Source of the DNA: Pelagibius sp037652055
Lineage (GTDB): Bacteria > Pseudomonadota > Alphaproteobacteria > Kiloniellales > Kiloniellaceae
DNA length: 64,000 bases
Direction: 5' to 3'
NCBI RefSeq assembly: GCF_037652055.1
Contig: NZ_JBBKAH010000008.1
Coordinates: 186,001 to 250,000 of the forward strand
The translations under genes and the position numbers were made by a program. Under the pieces are notes generated by a model. That model worked only from the letters and a program-made list of their open reading frames with translations, searched no databases and was not told where the DNA came from. Shown here piece after piece: positions 53,643 through 62,933 of the stretch. Numbering within the stretch: position 1 is the first letter of the stretch; every line of letters begins with the position of its first letter.

Positions 53643-55577
53643 TCAGGTGCCTGTCGCGCGCGCGGGAACGCGAGATGCGACCGCTGCGAGATGGACGTTG
53701 CTGAGGAAGGACTCAAACATGAGAAGGGCCCAGATCGGCACGCTGTGGTCGCTGATGCCGGTGGCGTGCTCGTCGAGCAGCCGTTCGATGAAGCCCATGT
53801 CGAAGAGACCGACCTGGTCCAGCGCACCGTTCAGCAGCCGACGACGGACGACCTCGCGCAGCGGACCCCGGAACCAGGTGGCCAAGGGGATGCTGAATCC
53901 CATCTTTTCGCGGTAGAGGATGTCGTGGGGGAGACGCTCTTCCATCGCTTTCTTCAGAAGATACTTGCCTTCGCGCGCCCGCAGCCGGAATGCCGGCGGC
54001 AGGGTGGCGGCCCATTCCAGCAGCTTGTGATCGAGCAGGGGCACTCGCACCTCAAGGGACGTCGCCATGCTCGCGCGGTCAACCTTGGTCAGGATGTCGC
54101 CGGGCAGATAGGTCTTCATGTCGGCATACTGCACCCGGTCGAGGTGATGCTCGACCGGCGCATCCTTCAGGGTATCCTCCAGGACGCTGCGCGCGTGGTA
54201 GCCCTGCAGTTCCCGCTGCATGCGCGGGGAGTAGAGGCGCTGGCGCAAGGCGTCGCTGAGGATCGATACGCTGTGGAAGTAGCCCTCCACGCTTTCGCGC
54301 GCCAGAGCCTGAAAGGTCGTCTTGGCGCGGAAGGAGCGGGGAGCCCAGTCCATCTTGGGATAGATCCGGCCCAGCAGGGAGAACACCGGCTGGCGCAGCG
54401 GGCCCGGCAAGGTGCCGCGCACCATTTCCTCGTAATGATGCCAGCGGTAGCGCCGGTATCCGGCGAAAGCCTCGTCGCCGCCGTCGCCGGAGAGCGCGAC
54501 CGTCACGCTTTCCCGGGCGAGCCGGCAGACCTGGTAGGTCGGCATGGCCGAACTGTCGGCAAAAGGTTCGTCGTAGAACTTCGACATATCCTCGATTAGA
54601 TCGAAGGAGTCGGCGGCCACCTGGCGGCTGCGGTGGTCGGTATTCAGATGCTTGGCCACCTGCTCGGCATAGATCGCTTCGTCGAAGTCGGGCACGTCGA
54701 AGCCGATGGAGCAGGTGTTCACGGGGCCGGAGGAGTGCTCCGCCATCATGCTGACCACGCTGCTGGAATCCACGCCGCCGGAGAGGAAGGCGCCGAGCGG
54801 AACATCCGCCATCAGACGGATCTTTACCGCCTCGCTCATCCTTTCGCGCAGCTCGACGCAGGCGTCCGCTTCCTTCATACGGTTGTCGGCCTGGAAGCAG
54901 ATCTCCCAATAGCGCTGCGGGGCCGGCTGCGGCTTGCCGCGCTGCCACACCAAGGTATGGGCCGGCGGCAGCTTGTGGACGCTGCGATAAATCGTCCGAG
55001 GGTCGGGGACATAGCCGAAGGCGAAGTACTCTTCGATCCCCTGGATATCGAACTCGCGCTCCAGGACCGGGTCGCACAACAGCGCTTTCATCTCGGAGCC
55101 GAATATCAGGCGTCCATCCGGCAGGGCCGCGTAGTAGAGCGGCTTGATCCCCAGCCGGTCACGGGCCAGGAACAGCGTCTCGCTGTTGCCGTCCCACAGC
55201 GCGAAGGCGAACATGCCGCGGAAACGCTGGACGCAGTCCGCGCCCCATTCTTCCCAGGCGTGAACGATCACTTCGGTGTCGCAGACGCTGTGAAAGCGGT
55301 GGCCGCGTTCGCGCAGTTCCTGCGCCAGTTCCTGGAAATTGTAGATTTCGCCGTTGTAGATAACGGCAACGGTCCCATCCTCGTTGAACATCGGCTGGCT
55401 GCCGCCGGCCAGATCGATGATGGAAAGCCGCCGGTGGCCAAGACCGATGCCTTCTTCGAGGTGCAGGTCGTCGCCGTCCGGGCCCCGGTGGGCGAGGCTG
55501 TCGTTCATCGCCGAGAGCAGGTCGCGGTCGACCGGCCGCCTGCCTGTCGTGTCGAAAATTCCTACCAGACCACACAT
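53643..55577 (-). CDS. XrtA-type amidotransferase (asparagine synthase family)
   Basis: The 644-residue glutamine-hydrolysing enzyme has the Ntn nucleophile Cys2 in MCGLVGIFD, with RGPDG and YNGEIYNF in the glutaminase half. The synthase half has the PP-loop SGGVDSS at residues 266-272 and SGDGGDEAFAGYRRY. All catalytic residues are present. It belongs to the amidotransferase family of exosortase A EPS loci, where it is expected to amidate a carboxylate, plausibly a uronic acid of the polymer. ATG 55577 is required to expose Cys2; the longer frame adds 83 unrelated residues. Confidence 0.93.
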   Translation of the reverse strand: MCGLVGIFDTTGRRPVDRDLLSAMNDSLAHRGPDGDDLHLEEGIGLGHRRLSIIDLAGGSQPMFNEDGTVAVIYNGEIYNFQELAQELRERGHRFHSVCDTEVIVHAWEEWGADCVQRFRGMFAFALWDGNSETLFLARDRLGIKPLYYAALPDGRLIFGSEMKALLCDPVLEREFDIQGIEEYFAFGYVPDPRTIYRSVHKLPPAHTLVWQRGKPQPAPQRYWEICFQADNRMKEADACVELRERMSEAVKIRLMADVPLGAFLSGGVDSSSVVSMMAEHSSGPVNTCSIGFDVPDFDEAIYAEQVAKHLNTDHRSRQVAADSFDLIEDMSKFYDEPFADSSAMPTYQVCRLARESVTVALSGDGGDEAFAGYRRYRWHHYEEMVRGTLPGPLRQPVFSLLGRIYPKMDWAPRSFRAKTTFQALARESVEGYFHSVSILSDALRQRLYSPRMQRELQGYHARSVLEDTLKDAPVEHHLDRVQYADMKTYLPGDILTKVDRASMATSLEVRVPLLDHKLLEWAATLPPAFRLRAREGKYLLKKAMEERLPHDILYREKMGFSIPLATWFRGPLREVVRRRLLNGALDQVGLFDMGFIERLLDEHATGISDHSVPIWALLMFESFLSNVHLAAVASRVPARATGT

Positions 55578-55794
55578 GGTATACGGTATCCGATCAAGCG
55601 ATCCCCGGGCCGGCCACGGCACGGAAAACGACGGGGTTGGCGACGGTGAGGCGGCCGCAGCGGCCACCGCCGGCCGGGGCGGAAACCGGCCGTTGCGGTC
55701 CACATCCTCCAGCATTTTGGGGCGAACGGCAATGCCTGGCGCCCGCCGTCCGGGCGTCGCCGTTAACCATTTCCATCGAGGGCGCGGGACGCAT

Positions 55795-56844
55795 TCAGGC
55801 GAGTTCCCGGGCAATGAGGGGGCCAAGGGTGTTGGCGACCACCAGCGGCAGCCGTTTCCAGGTCGCGACCATAAGGGCGTACTTGGGATTCAAGGGGTTG
55901 ATCTCCGGCACCTCGTCGAGGCGGAGCAGGAAGTGCTCGTAGTGCAGAGGCTCAGGCTCAAAGCCCCAGTGCTTCTTGAAGGCGAAGGAACCGGTGCCCA
56001 CCTTGCTGCGGCCGAAGTCGAAGAGGTGCAGGCCCTGCTCACAGGCCCGGCGCATCACCTCCCAGTACATGAAATCGTTAGCCGCATAGCTGCGCGCCGC
56101 AGCGCTGCCGCCGCCGTAGTAGGGCAGCACCTCGTCGCGAAAGAAGAAGGAGATGACGCTGGACAGCGGCTGGCCGTCCTTCACGATGGTGACCACCTCG
56201 CTCGCGTTGGCGAAGATCGACTTCAGACACTCGAAATAGCGCCGGCCGACCACCGGCGTTCCGAGGTTCCGCAGGCTCTCGGCATAGAGCGGATAGAGGC
56301 GATCGACACCGGCGTCGACATCGCTCGCCAAACCTTCCTTGATTCCCTTGCGCACCATGGCGCGCTGTTTGCGCGGGATCGCCAGCATCGCCTTTTCCGG
56401 ATCGGCCTCGATGGTCTTGCGGAACGTGACGTAGGTTTCGCTGTTGCAGGGCCAATCCGGATGCAGCGGCGCGCGCAGGCGATATTCGATACGCTCGACG
56501 CCGAGTTCGCGGGCCAGGGCGATCGCAGCCTGATCCAGAGCCGCGAGGGCCGCCGGGGTTGCCGCAAGCGGGCCGCCGTAGACGCAAAATCCGTTCGAGA
56601 AAAGGCTGTTGCCGAAAATCCTGCCGCGCACGTGGGTGAGCGGCAGAACGCCGACGATCTCGCCGCCCTGGCGCGCTCTCAGATAGTGGCAGCGATGTCC
56701 GAAGCTTTCTTCAATGACGGCTTTCCAGCCGGAGAGGTGGAAGAAAGTTCCTTCCGGCCGTCCCTCGACAAAACGATCCCAATCTGCGTCGGCCCCGTCT
56801 AGGAGGCTATCGACTTGGATACTATCGCAGGTATCTCGCGGCAT
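55795..56844 (-). CDS. FemAB-like acyltransferase, exosortase A-associated
   Basis: The 349-residue protein has two GNAT-like halves: HLSGWKAVIEESFGHRCHYLRARQ at the N-terminus, then a second half with YYGGGSAAARSYAANDFMYWEVMRRACEQGLHLFDFGRSKVGTGSFAFKKHWGFEPEPL. The latter is the conserved end of the FemAB/BioF2-like proteins of XrtA loci. FemAB-type enzymes attach amino acids or acyl groups; the substrate here is unknown. The start at 56844 overlaps the deacetylase gene by 46 bases, and no later ATG preserves the N-terminal motif. Confidence 0.9.
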   Translation of the reverse strand: MPRDTCDSIQVDSLLDGADADWDRFVEGRPEGTFFHLSGWKAVIEESFGHRCHYLRARQGGEIVGVLPLTHVRGRIFGNSLFSNGFCVYGGPLAATPAALAALDQAAIALARELGVERIEYRLRAPLHPDWPCNSETYVTFRKTIEADPEKAMLAIPRKQRAMVRKGIKEGLASDVDAGVDRLYPLYAESLRNLGTPVVGRRYFECLKSIFANASEVVTIVKDGQPLSSVISFFFRDEVLPYYGGGSAAARSYAANDFMYWEVMRRACEQGLHLFDFGRSKVGTGSFAFKKHWGFEPEPLHYEHFLLRLDEVPEINPLNPKYALMVATWKRLPLVVANTLGPLIARELA

Positions 56845-57770
56845 TCTTGATCGAGTTCGTTGGACAGGAACACGCGGTCCATCCGGTCCCAGCGGAAGTC
56901 TTTCACCAGGGACCGAAGGCGCTTTTCCATGAGGCTCAGGTTGATGTAGTGCCGGAAGCGGGAGCGAAAGGAGGCGTCCTCGAAACGCGGCTGGTCCGGG
57001 TCGACTTCCCAGGGATGGAAATAGAAGATGGCTGGCCGGCGCTCCTGCTGCGAAATGCGGCGCAGCGCCCACCGCGACACCCCGTATGGCAGCAGCCGGA
57101 AGTATCCGCCGCCGCCGCTGGGCAGGTTGCGATTGAACAGGTTCAGCGTGGTGATCGGCACTTCGACAAGGTCGTGCCGATCACTGGGGCGGAACGTGAA
57201 GCGCGAGGCTTCCGGCATGCCGTAGTGGTCGTGCTTGATCGGATAGACGCTGGAGCTGTAGGCGTAGCCTTCCTCGGCAAGGACGTCGAAAGCCCACAGG
57301 CAGCGGCTGTCGATGGAGAAGCTTGCGGCACGGTAGCCGCGAATTGGCTGGCCGCCGATGTCCTCGAGGATTGCCTTCGTCTTGCGGATGTCCAGACGGA
57401 AGTCGGCTGGCGACTGGGTGTGGATCTTTACGTGGTCGTAGCCGTGGCTGGCGAGTTCGTGGCCGCCGTCGACGATCCGCCGCACGACGCCGGGATAGCG
57501 CTCCGCGATCCAGCCCAGCGTGAAGAAGGTGGCCTTGACATCGTTGTCGGCAAAGATGCCGAGAATACGGTCCACATTGCGCTCGACGCGGCAGGGATAG
57601 CTGTCCCACTCGTGGCGCTGAACCTTGTCGGCGAAGGCAGCGACCTGGAAATAGTCCTCCACGTCGACGGTCATCGCCCCGGTGATGGCATCAGTACCGT
57701 GGCGCGTCATGGCTTCGCCCCTCGCTCTGGCCTTCGCGGTATCTGCTGACTTGTTCCGGTCATTGTTCAC
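56799..57770 (-). CDS. XrtA-type polysaccharide deacetylase (DUF3473 subfamily)
   Basis: The 323-residue NodB-fold protein has MTVDVEDYFQV (catalytic Asp near residue 36), ATFFTLGWIAERYP, HELASHGYDH for metal binding and RGYRAASFSID. The C-terminal FYFHPWEVDPDQPR and a DUF3473-like end are typical of the exosortase A-linked subfamily. It likely N-deacetylates hexosamines in the polymer or its precursor. It follows the ATPase gene by 40 bases and overlaps femAB, giving the order ATPase-deacetylase-FemAB-amidotransferase. Confidence 0.92.
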   Translation of the reverse strand: MNNDRNKSADTAKARARGEAMTRHGTDAITGAMTVDVEDYFQVAAFADKVQRHEWDSYPCRVERNVDRILGIFADNDVKATFFTLGWIAERYPGVVRRIVDGGHELASHGYDHVKIHTQSPADFRLDIRKTKAILEDIGGQPIRGYRAASFSIDSRCLWAFDVLAEEGYAYSSSVYPIKHDHYGMPEASRFTFRPSDRHDLVEVPITTLNLFNRNLPSGGGGYFRLLPYGVSRWALRRISQQERRPAIFYFHPWEVDPDQPRFEDASFRSRFRHYINLSLMEKRLRSLVKDFRWDRMDRVFLSNELDQECREIPAIVSKSIAS

Positions 57771-57810
57771 GCTTCTGCGTCCAGTCGGTGACCAAAAGGG
57801 TCACTGGCCG

Positions 57811-58776
57811 TCAGCCCTCCTTGTCGTGAGAGCCGCTGCGAAAATCAATGACCCGGTCGCGGTCCGCAGAGACATCTTCCTGGAGCTCGCCCGCTTGGTC
57901 GCCCTCGGACTCCACATCGAGTTGCACTTCCGCCGGCGGCTCTCCATCGAGGGAGAGTCCGGCGGCGTCGAGACGCATGTCGTCGACGACCATCTCGACG
58001 TCTTCGCGCGAGATGTCATGCTTCTCTTCGATGAAGGCATGCCAAAGCAGACGGTCGCAGAGGTTGTTGACGAGGCGGGGCACGCCGCGGGCCTCGCGAT
58101 GGATGACGCGGAAGCAGTCATCCGCAAAGGTCGGATCCTTGTCCCAGCCCGCCGTCTTCAGCCGCGAGAAGATGTACTCGCGCGTCTCCGCTTCATTGAG
58201 CGGGGTGAGGTGATGAATGGCGACGATGCGCTGGCGCAGCTGTTCCAGGCCTTGCCCCGCCAGCTTGCGGCGGAATTCGGGCTGCCCGATCAGGAAGACC
58301 TGCAGGAGGGGTCGGCCCTTATGATAAATGTTGGAGAGCATGCGCAGCTCTTCGAGCGCAGAAACCGGCAGGCCCTGCGCTTCGTCGACGACAAGAATGG
58401 CGCGGACGTTCCGCCGGTGGGCATCCAGCAGGAAGGCCTCGATGTTGCGGAACACCGTCGCCTTGTCGGCGTGTTCCTGGCTGAGGCCGAAAGCCGAGGC
58501 GACCATGCGCAGGAAGCTCTCCGCCTCGAACTGCGTGCTCGCGATGGTCGCGGTGACGGCGTTGTTCTTGGGCAGGTTGTTCAGGAAGTAATCGATGAAG
58601 ACCGTCTTGCCCGCGCCGATTTCGCCGGTGATGACGACGAAGCCTTCGCCCTTGCTCAGGCCGAAGCTGAGATAGGACAACGCCCGCCGCTGCGACTGGC
58701 TTCGAAAGTAGAAGCGCAGATCGGGCGTCAGATTGAAGGGGTACTCCTTCAATTTGAAGAATTCAGTGTAGTTCAT
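57811..58776 (-). CDS. XrtA/PEP-CTERM-associated AAA ATPase
   Basis: The 321-residue protein is of the ExeA/general-secretion ATPase type. It opens MNYTEFFKLKEYPFNLTPDLRF, with Walker A GEIGAGKT (residues 51-58) and Walker B ILVVDEAQ (Asp131, Glu132). A sensor-like HHLTPLNEAETREYIFSRL segment and an acidic, poorly conserved tail from ~275 follow. It is a constant member of exosortase A EPS loci; the energy-requiring step it drives is unknown. It is preceded by a 227-base gap that probably holds the promoter of the downstream minus-strand operon. Confidence 0.93.
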   Translation of the reverse strand: MNYTEFFKLKEYPFNLTPDLRFYFRSQSQRRALSYLSFGLSKGEGFVVITGEIGAGKTVFIDYFLNNLPKNNAVTATIASTQFEAESFLRMVASAFGLSQEHADKATVFRNIEAFLLDAHRRNVRAILVVDEAQGLPVSALEELRMLSNIYHKGRPLLQVFLIGQPEFRRKLAGQGLEQLRQRIVAIHHLTPLNEAETREYIFSRLKTAGWDKDPTFADDCFRVIHREARGVPRLVNNLCDRLLWHAFIEEKHDISREDVEMVVDDMRLDAAGLSLDGEPPAEVQLDVESEGDQAGELQEDVSADRDRVIDFRSGSHDKEG

Positions 58777-59003
58777 CGGGATGCCTTCACCGCCACGTGC
58801 CTAGCGTTCCTGCCTTGGTCAATGTCGTGGGCCAGAACCGGTTCCTGCCGTGGGGGACAATCTACACGTTGGGTTCTGGATTGGCGATGCCAACTATCCA
58901 GAATAGCGAGGCAATGTACCCAATTATCATTCTCAGACTATATCTAGTTGAGGGCGCGGAGAGATGCCGCACCACTGGTAGCGTCCTGCGACGGCCATTA
59001 ACC

Positions 59004-60134
59004 TTAACGGCGCAGCGGCAGGACGCGTGGCGGCTCCTCCTCCTCGGGAGGGCGGTGGAATGACTTGCGCAGCAGGTGGGGCACAAGAAGGCCTAGTGGC
59101 ATACGCCGATAGTGCGCGCGAACGTAAAGGAGCCAGCGGGCGAATCCGGTGAGGGGTGTGTGGCAGCTGTGGTGGTCCGGCTGCAGGGCGCGCAGGAACA
59201 AAGCATCGTGCAGAACCCGTTTGCCGGGGGAGGGGCGCCAGCGTCGTCTCGCCTCGCGCATTGCCTCGGGGATCGGCTGCCCAAGGACGCGTTCGACGTA
59301 CCTCAGGGTCAGATGGAGCGGCCCGGTAAGGCCCAGCTCTTCCGCGCGCGCCGGCAGGGCTTCCCAGAATCCCGGTTGGTTGCCGAAGTGCCGCAGCAGG
59401 TCTGAGAGGTCGAGCAGATCCCGTAGCCCGCGGTCGAATTCGCCCTCGCTGAAAAGATGGACGGCGGAGTGGAGAACCATGTCGGCAGGCGCCAGGATCC
59501 GCAGCCGGGCATCGTCGCCCAGCGGCTGGCTGGCCGCCGCCAGAAGGTCCGCTTCGACCGCATCGCGTGCCGTGATCTGGACGATGGTGTGGTGGACGTC
59601 GAGCACCGTGTTGCGCTTGTAGTGCTGTAGCGGTGGAATCTGATGCGTCCAGCGCCGGTAGTATTGCTGATCGTACTCGTCGAGCGCCGCCGAGCCCCAA
59701 TCCGCCTCGATGAGGATGCGTTCAACCTCCTCGATCCGATGGCGCGGCACCATGAAATCGATGTCGCTGAACAGGCGCCCGCGCGCCGGCGGCAGGTCAG
59801 CCATCGCGTAGGCGGCGCCCTTTAGCAGCGTAACGGAAATGTCATGCTTCTCCAGAACGCGGCGAACGCAGGCGATCTCCCAGCGCACATCGCGCATGTG
59901 CTTCTGGGCAACCGTCCGGGCGGCCTCCAGGTGGTGGCGCGGACGGTCCGGAACGGCGTCGAGCAGGCCCATCTCGTCGAGCTGGAAGCAAAGCCGCGCA
60001 AGGATGCCCGCCCGCAGGGCTTGGCGGATGACGAGGTCCCACTGTTGCAGGCTGAGCGAGGCGAATGCGCCGGGCCGGCGCAACAAGGCCGGCAACAGGC
60101 TCCCTGTGCCTTCGGTGACCGGAAGCGTGGTCAT
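59004..60134 (-). CDS. Nucleotidyltransferase-family protein of the HPr-kinase-related system
   Basis: The 376-residue protein has a DNA-pol-beta-like nucleotidyltransferase core. A helical N-terminus (~20-95) precedes ISVTLLKGAAYAMADLPPARGRLFSDIDFMVPR (the G-x-S/D-D-x-D pattern, residues ~100-132), and a long helical C-terminus follows. It matches uncharacterised nucleotidyltransferases encoded with HprK-related kinase A. Its start overlaps the kinase gene by 4 bases. It may add a nucleotide or sugar-nucleotide group to a peptide or glycan; this is unproven. A Pro/Glu/Arg-rich C-terminus closes the protein. Confidence 0.82.
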   Translation of the reverse strand: MTTLPVTEGTGSLLPALLRRPGAFASLSLQQWDLVIRQALRAGILARLCFQLDEMGLLDAVPDRPRHHLEAARTVAQKHMRDVRWEIACVRRVLEKHDISVTLLKGAAYAMADLPPARGRLFSDIDFMVPRHRIEEVERILIEADWGSAALDEYDQQYYRRWTHQIPPLQHYKRNTVLDVHHTIVQITARDAVEADLLAAASQPLGDDARLRILAPADMVLHSAVHLFSEGEFDRGLRDLLDLSDLLRHFGNQPGFWEALPARAEELGLTGPLHLTLRYVERVLGQPIPEAMREARRRWRPSPGKRVLHDALFLRALQPDHHSCHTPLTGFARWLLYVRAHYRRMPLGLLVPHLLRKSFHRPPEEEEPPRVLPLRR

Positions 60135-61066
60135 GCCGAGGCCTGCTTGGCGGGGCGTGGCTGCGCCGCGAGCGCCGCGAAGACCGACTGCGCGTCCTGC
60201 AGATTGCTGTAGGTGAAGGTGTGGCAGGAGCAGCCCTCGACCAGCCGCGCAAGGACTTCGAAGCCGCGGCGGCCGTGTATGCTGTAGTTGAATGCGTTGC
60301 GGCCGAGCTCGATCAGGGTATCGGCCTTAGAGCGCGCTTCCAGAACCGCCTCTGCGCCTGCGGTGTAACGGGGAAAGATGACCCAGGCCGGTCGCGCGGT
60401 TTCGGCGATCCGCTCCTGGCTGTCGGTCGGGGCCTTCATCAGAGCGACCGTGCCCTTGGCCGTGTCGTCGGCGCGGGGGCCGATTGTGGCACCGGGGACC
60501 GCTTTGGCAATGATATCGATCGATTGGTTCTTCAGGCTGACGGGGCGGGCGAGGGGCGTGATGCGGCCGTCCTGCAGGGAGACGAGGGCGAGTTCGTCAG
60601 ACAACAGGCGCCAGCCGTTGTGGACCAGGTAGGCCGTCAGAGTGCTTTTCCCCGACCCGGGCGGGCCGGGCAGGATGACCGCGCAGCCATTCTTCTCCAA
60701 GGCTGCCGCGTGAACGATCAGGAAGCGGTGCGCATAGATGCCGATGCACCAGTTGAGGCCCCATTCGAGCAGCGGGAGGGCCTGGTTCAGCGGCAGGGGC
60801 TTGAACGGAACAGCGCGGTCGACGTCGAAGAGGACCTGCGGCTTGTACCAGCGGCGCAGGCCGAGCGGCTGGGACAGAGCAATGTGGAAGTCGGCAAACG
60901 GCGCATCCGGGGCCACGGCATTGTCGGCATAGAGCAAGGCGATGCCGTCGACCACCGCGGGAATGCGGGTGCGGATGCGGCTGATGAAGGGGCCGGTATT
61001 GAGACACAGGCCGCCACTCGCGAGCCGGGCGCGGAGTTCGTCCCTGGACCAGGCGGAGAGTTTCAC
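60131..61066 (-). CDS. HprK-related kinase A
   Basis: The 311-residue protein is related to the C-terminal kinase domain of HPr kinase/phosphorylase. It has Walker A PGPPGSGKST (Gly134-Ser141, Lys140), LLSDE (Asp157, Glu158) in the place of the catalytic acidic pair, and an N-terminal domain (~1-110) unlike classic HprK. No HPr gene is nearby, so the target is probably different. It lies in a four-gene minus-strand group with the nucleotidyltransferase, PqqD-like and Tat-exported proteins. Family assignment is good; function is unknown. Confidence 0.86.
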   Translation of the reverse strand: MKLSAWSRDELRARLASGGLCLNTGPFISRIRTRIPAVVDGIALLYADNAVAPDAPFADFHIALSQPLGLRRWYKPQVLFDVDRAVPFKPLPLNQALPLLEWGLNWCIGIYAHRFLIVHAAALEKNGCAVILPGPPGSGKSTLTAYLVHNGWRLLSDELALVSLQDGRITPLARPVSLKNQSIDIIAKAVPGATIGPRADDTAKGTVALMKAPTDSQERIAETARPAWVIFPRYTAGAEAVLEARSKADTLIELGRNAFNYSIHGRRGFEVLARLVEGCSCHTFTYSNLQDAQSVFAALAAQPRPAKQASA

Positions 61067-61260
61067 CGTCCGCTCCGGGTCATCCGGCTGAAGTGCCCTT
61101 GCGAGCGGTCGCGGCCGCGCGGCCGGCCAAGGCTCCTGCCTTGCGGAATTCTGCTGTTTTCACTGGATTGCAAGCGCCCACGCCGGAGTTTCGTTGCCCA
61201 AGGCGCTCATGATCTGCGCTTGGGCCTTGCGGCGCAAGATACCTGAGCGAGCTCGCGCTA

Positions 61261-61572
61261 TCAGAGGGCCTCGGCCACGATCAGGTCGCTCAGCGACAGG
61301 CGTTCGAGGGCGATTTCCGCCAGCCGCCTTACCCGCGGGTCGCCTTCGAGATCCAGAGTGGCGGCCAGATGGTCCGCGACGACGTCCAGAGAGACCGCGC
61401 CCTGTTGCAGGCGCTCGAAAGTGGCCGCCATGATGACGTCCAGCTTCAGCGTATCGCCTGAAAGGTCATCGTAGACCACGATCTCACCGTCCCAGGCGCG
61501 CCACGCCGTTGCATGCTCGGGGGCGATGCGCCACACGCTTTCGCGGGACGGGGCGGGTCGATCCACTGTCAT
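61261..61572 (-). CDS. PqqD-like protein of the HPr-kinase-related system
   Basis: The 103-residue winged-helix-type protein has a PqqD-like pattern: an early W(R)I, then EIVVYDDLSGDTLKLDVIMAATFERLQ, in which a beta strand pair precedes the helix. PqqD homologues bind leader peptides of ribosomally made peptides and present them to modifying enzymes. It lies 46 bases after the Tat-exported protein gene and 194 bases before the kinase gene. The exported protein's long acidic N-terminus is a possible ligand. This is the short, single-domain form. Confidence 0.78.
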   Translation of the reverse strand: MTVDRPAPSRESVWRIAPEHATAWRAWDGEIVVYDDLSGDTLKLDVIMAATFERLQQGAVSLDVVADHLAATLDLEGDPRVRRLAEIALERLSLSDLIVAEAL

Positions 61573-61618
61573 GTGCGGAGACTCTTGGGAGAGCGTCAGG
61601 CCGGGATGCGAGCGGGGG

Positions 61619-62449
61619 TTAGCCCTGGTCGTTCATCATCCGCAGCATCTCCTCCAACCCAAAGGGATCGGAGTAGATGTGATCTTTCACCAGGTCGACG
61701 ACGCCGCGCGGCGACAGGCCGAAGCTTTCCTCGCCGTACTCACAGGCGTTGCAATACGCCGCGGCAGAATGGGCCAGCAACGGCGTCGGGCCGGCATTGC
61801 CGCTCGGCGGATAGGGGCTCTCTTCGTCCAGCCACAGCGCCTGCATCAGGGTCAGGCGGGAGTCCTGTGCAATGTTGCCGCCGAAGACTTCCGAGAAACG
61901 GGTGCCGAAGGGCGGCGAATCAAGCCCGGGGTAGCGGTCCAGCCAGTACAGGTACTCGTCGACCTTCTGGATTTTCGCGCGGTTGGCCCAGTAATTCCGC
62001 TGCAGGACTTTGCGATAGTTATTCAGCGCGTACTTGCTGGGAACTGAGTAGTCGTTGCAATCGGTGTAATCCATGTAGATGGGATTGCACGGGCCGGTCA
62101 GGAAGTGACGCTTGCAGTCGTCCTCCTTGGTCTTCCAGTACTTCGGCGTCTTGCCTTTGCACCAGGTGGTGGTCGTGTTGACCTGCGACAGGTTGCCCGA
62201 AAGCATGCCCGAGTAGCCGCACTTGCCCCACTGGTCGGTGCCGCCGCCTGATCCCCAGGTCGCCAGAGCGGGGCGGGACGCGAGGGTGAGAATGAGCGGC
62301 GCGCTGGCCAGCCCGCCCGTAAGCACGCGCCGGCGCGCCTCGCGGCGCGCACGCTGCTCAGGACTCTCCTCCTCCGCTGTCTCGGCCTTTACGCCGGGGG
62401 CAGCCTCGATCTTGTCCTGCTCAATCTCGCTGCGGTCTTTATCCGCCAT
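61619..62449 (-). CDS. Tat-type exported Cys-containing protein, unknown family
   Basis: The 276-residue protein starts with ~35 charged residues, then RRRVLTGGLASAPLILTLASRPALA, a twin-arginine-type signal (residues ~40-64). The mature part is rich in Trp, Tyr, Gly and Cys (about seven cysteines, e.g. WGKCGYSG, TTTWCKGKTPKYW, DDCKRHF, YCNACEYG) and has no membrane helix or PEP-CTERM tail. AAGGCAGGA precedes the start. It is the first gene of the HPr-kinase-related group and the obvious candidate for its client or partner. I do not recognise the family. Confidence 0.72.
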   Translation of the reverse strand: MADKDRSEIEQDKIEAAPGVKAETAEEESPEQRARREARRRVLTGGLASAPLILTLASRPALATWGSGGGTDQWGKCGYSGMLSGNLSQVNTTTTWCKGKTPKYWKTKEDDCKRHFLTGPCNPIYMDYTDCNDYSVPSKYALNNYRKVLQRNYWANRAKIQKVDEYLYWLDRYPGLDSPPFGTRFSEVFGGNIAQDSRLTLMQALWLDEESPYPPSGNAGPTPLLAHSAAAYCNACEYGEESFGLSPRGVVDLVKDHIYSDPFGLEEMLRMMNDQG

Positions 62450-62933
62450 GCTAGCAATCCTGCCTTAGCGCCCTAACTTTCCTGTCTGGTTTGTCCGGGG
62501 TTACCCCCGAACGGCTCGTCTACCTTATGGCCCGAAAATAACATACTAACAAATCTCGGTTCGAGGGTCGAATGGCATGCTACCACTTTCGCCCCGGCCT
62601 TTGGCCGCCTTATTGGTCGGCAACAAGCCGCGATTCACTGCCGCGAAGTCGTCCGCAGCCAATCGCTAATCTTACACACGCAAAATCTATACCAAGTTAA
62701 TAACCCCCTGTAACCGCATGCCACTCTTTGGTTAGCACGCGGGCTGCCCGCACAAGGTGTAAATTATCTTTACAGAAAAGGGGCGTGCTCGGCGGCGCTG
62801 CGCGACCTTCTGGGACGCAGCGGGCGGCACTGTTAATTGGCAGCGCAAAGGCAAGCGTATAGGGTGTCGGGCCTGCGGCGGCCCGGGATCCGCGGTGCCC
62901 GCAGGGACGCGTTAACCAAGTTGGAATGCGACA
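62450..62933. other. Divergent intergenic region, 484 bases
   Basis: The region lies between the exported protein gene (minus) and the terminal deacetylase gene (plus). It is AT-richer than the flanks and holds the dyad at 62758-62774 and several TTAA/TTAAC tetramers. No gene of conserved character is evident. Confidence 0.5.
62758..62774. promoter_or_regulatory. Dyad in the divergent control region
   Basis: TGTAAA-TTATC-TTTACA is a perfect 6+6 inverted repeat with a 5-base centre, the size of a dimeric regulator site. It lies 309 bases from the exported protein start and 160 bases from the deacetylase start. Confidence 0.45.

Noticed and set aside
61619..62449. Double-glycine leader reading of the exported protein (TGG near residue 45)
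   Set aside because: The Gly pair lies inside a standard twin-arginine signal with a hydrophobic core and Ala-x-Ala end, which explains it better. No peptidase-type ABC transporter gene is present.
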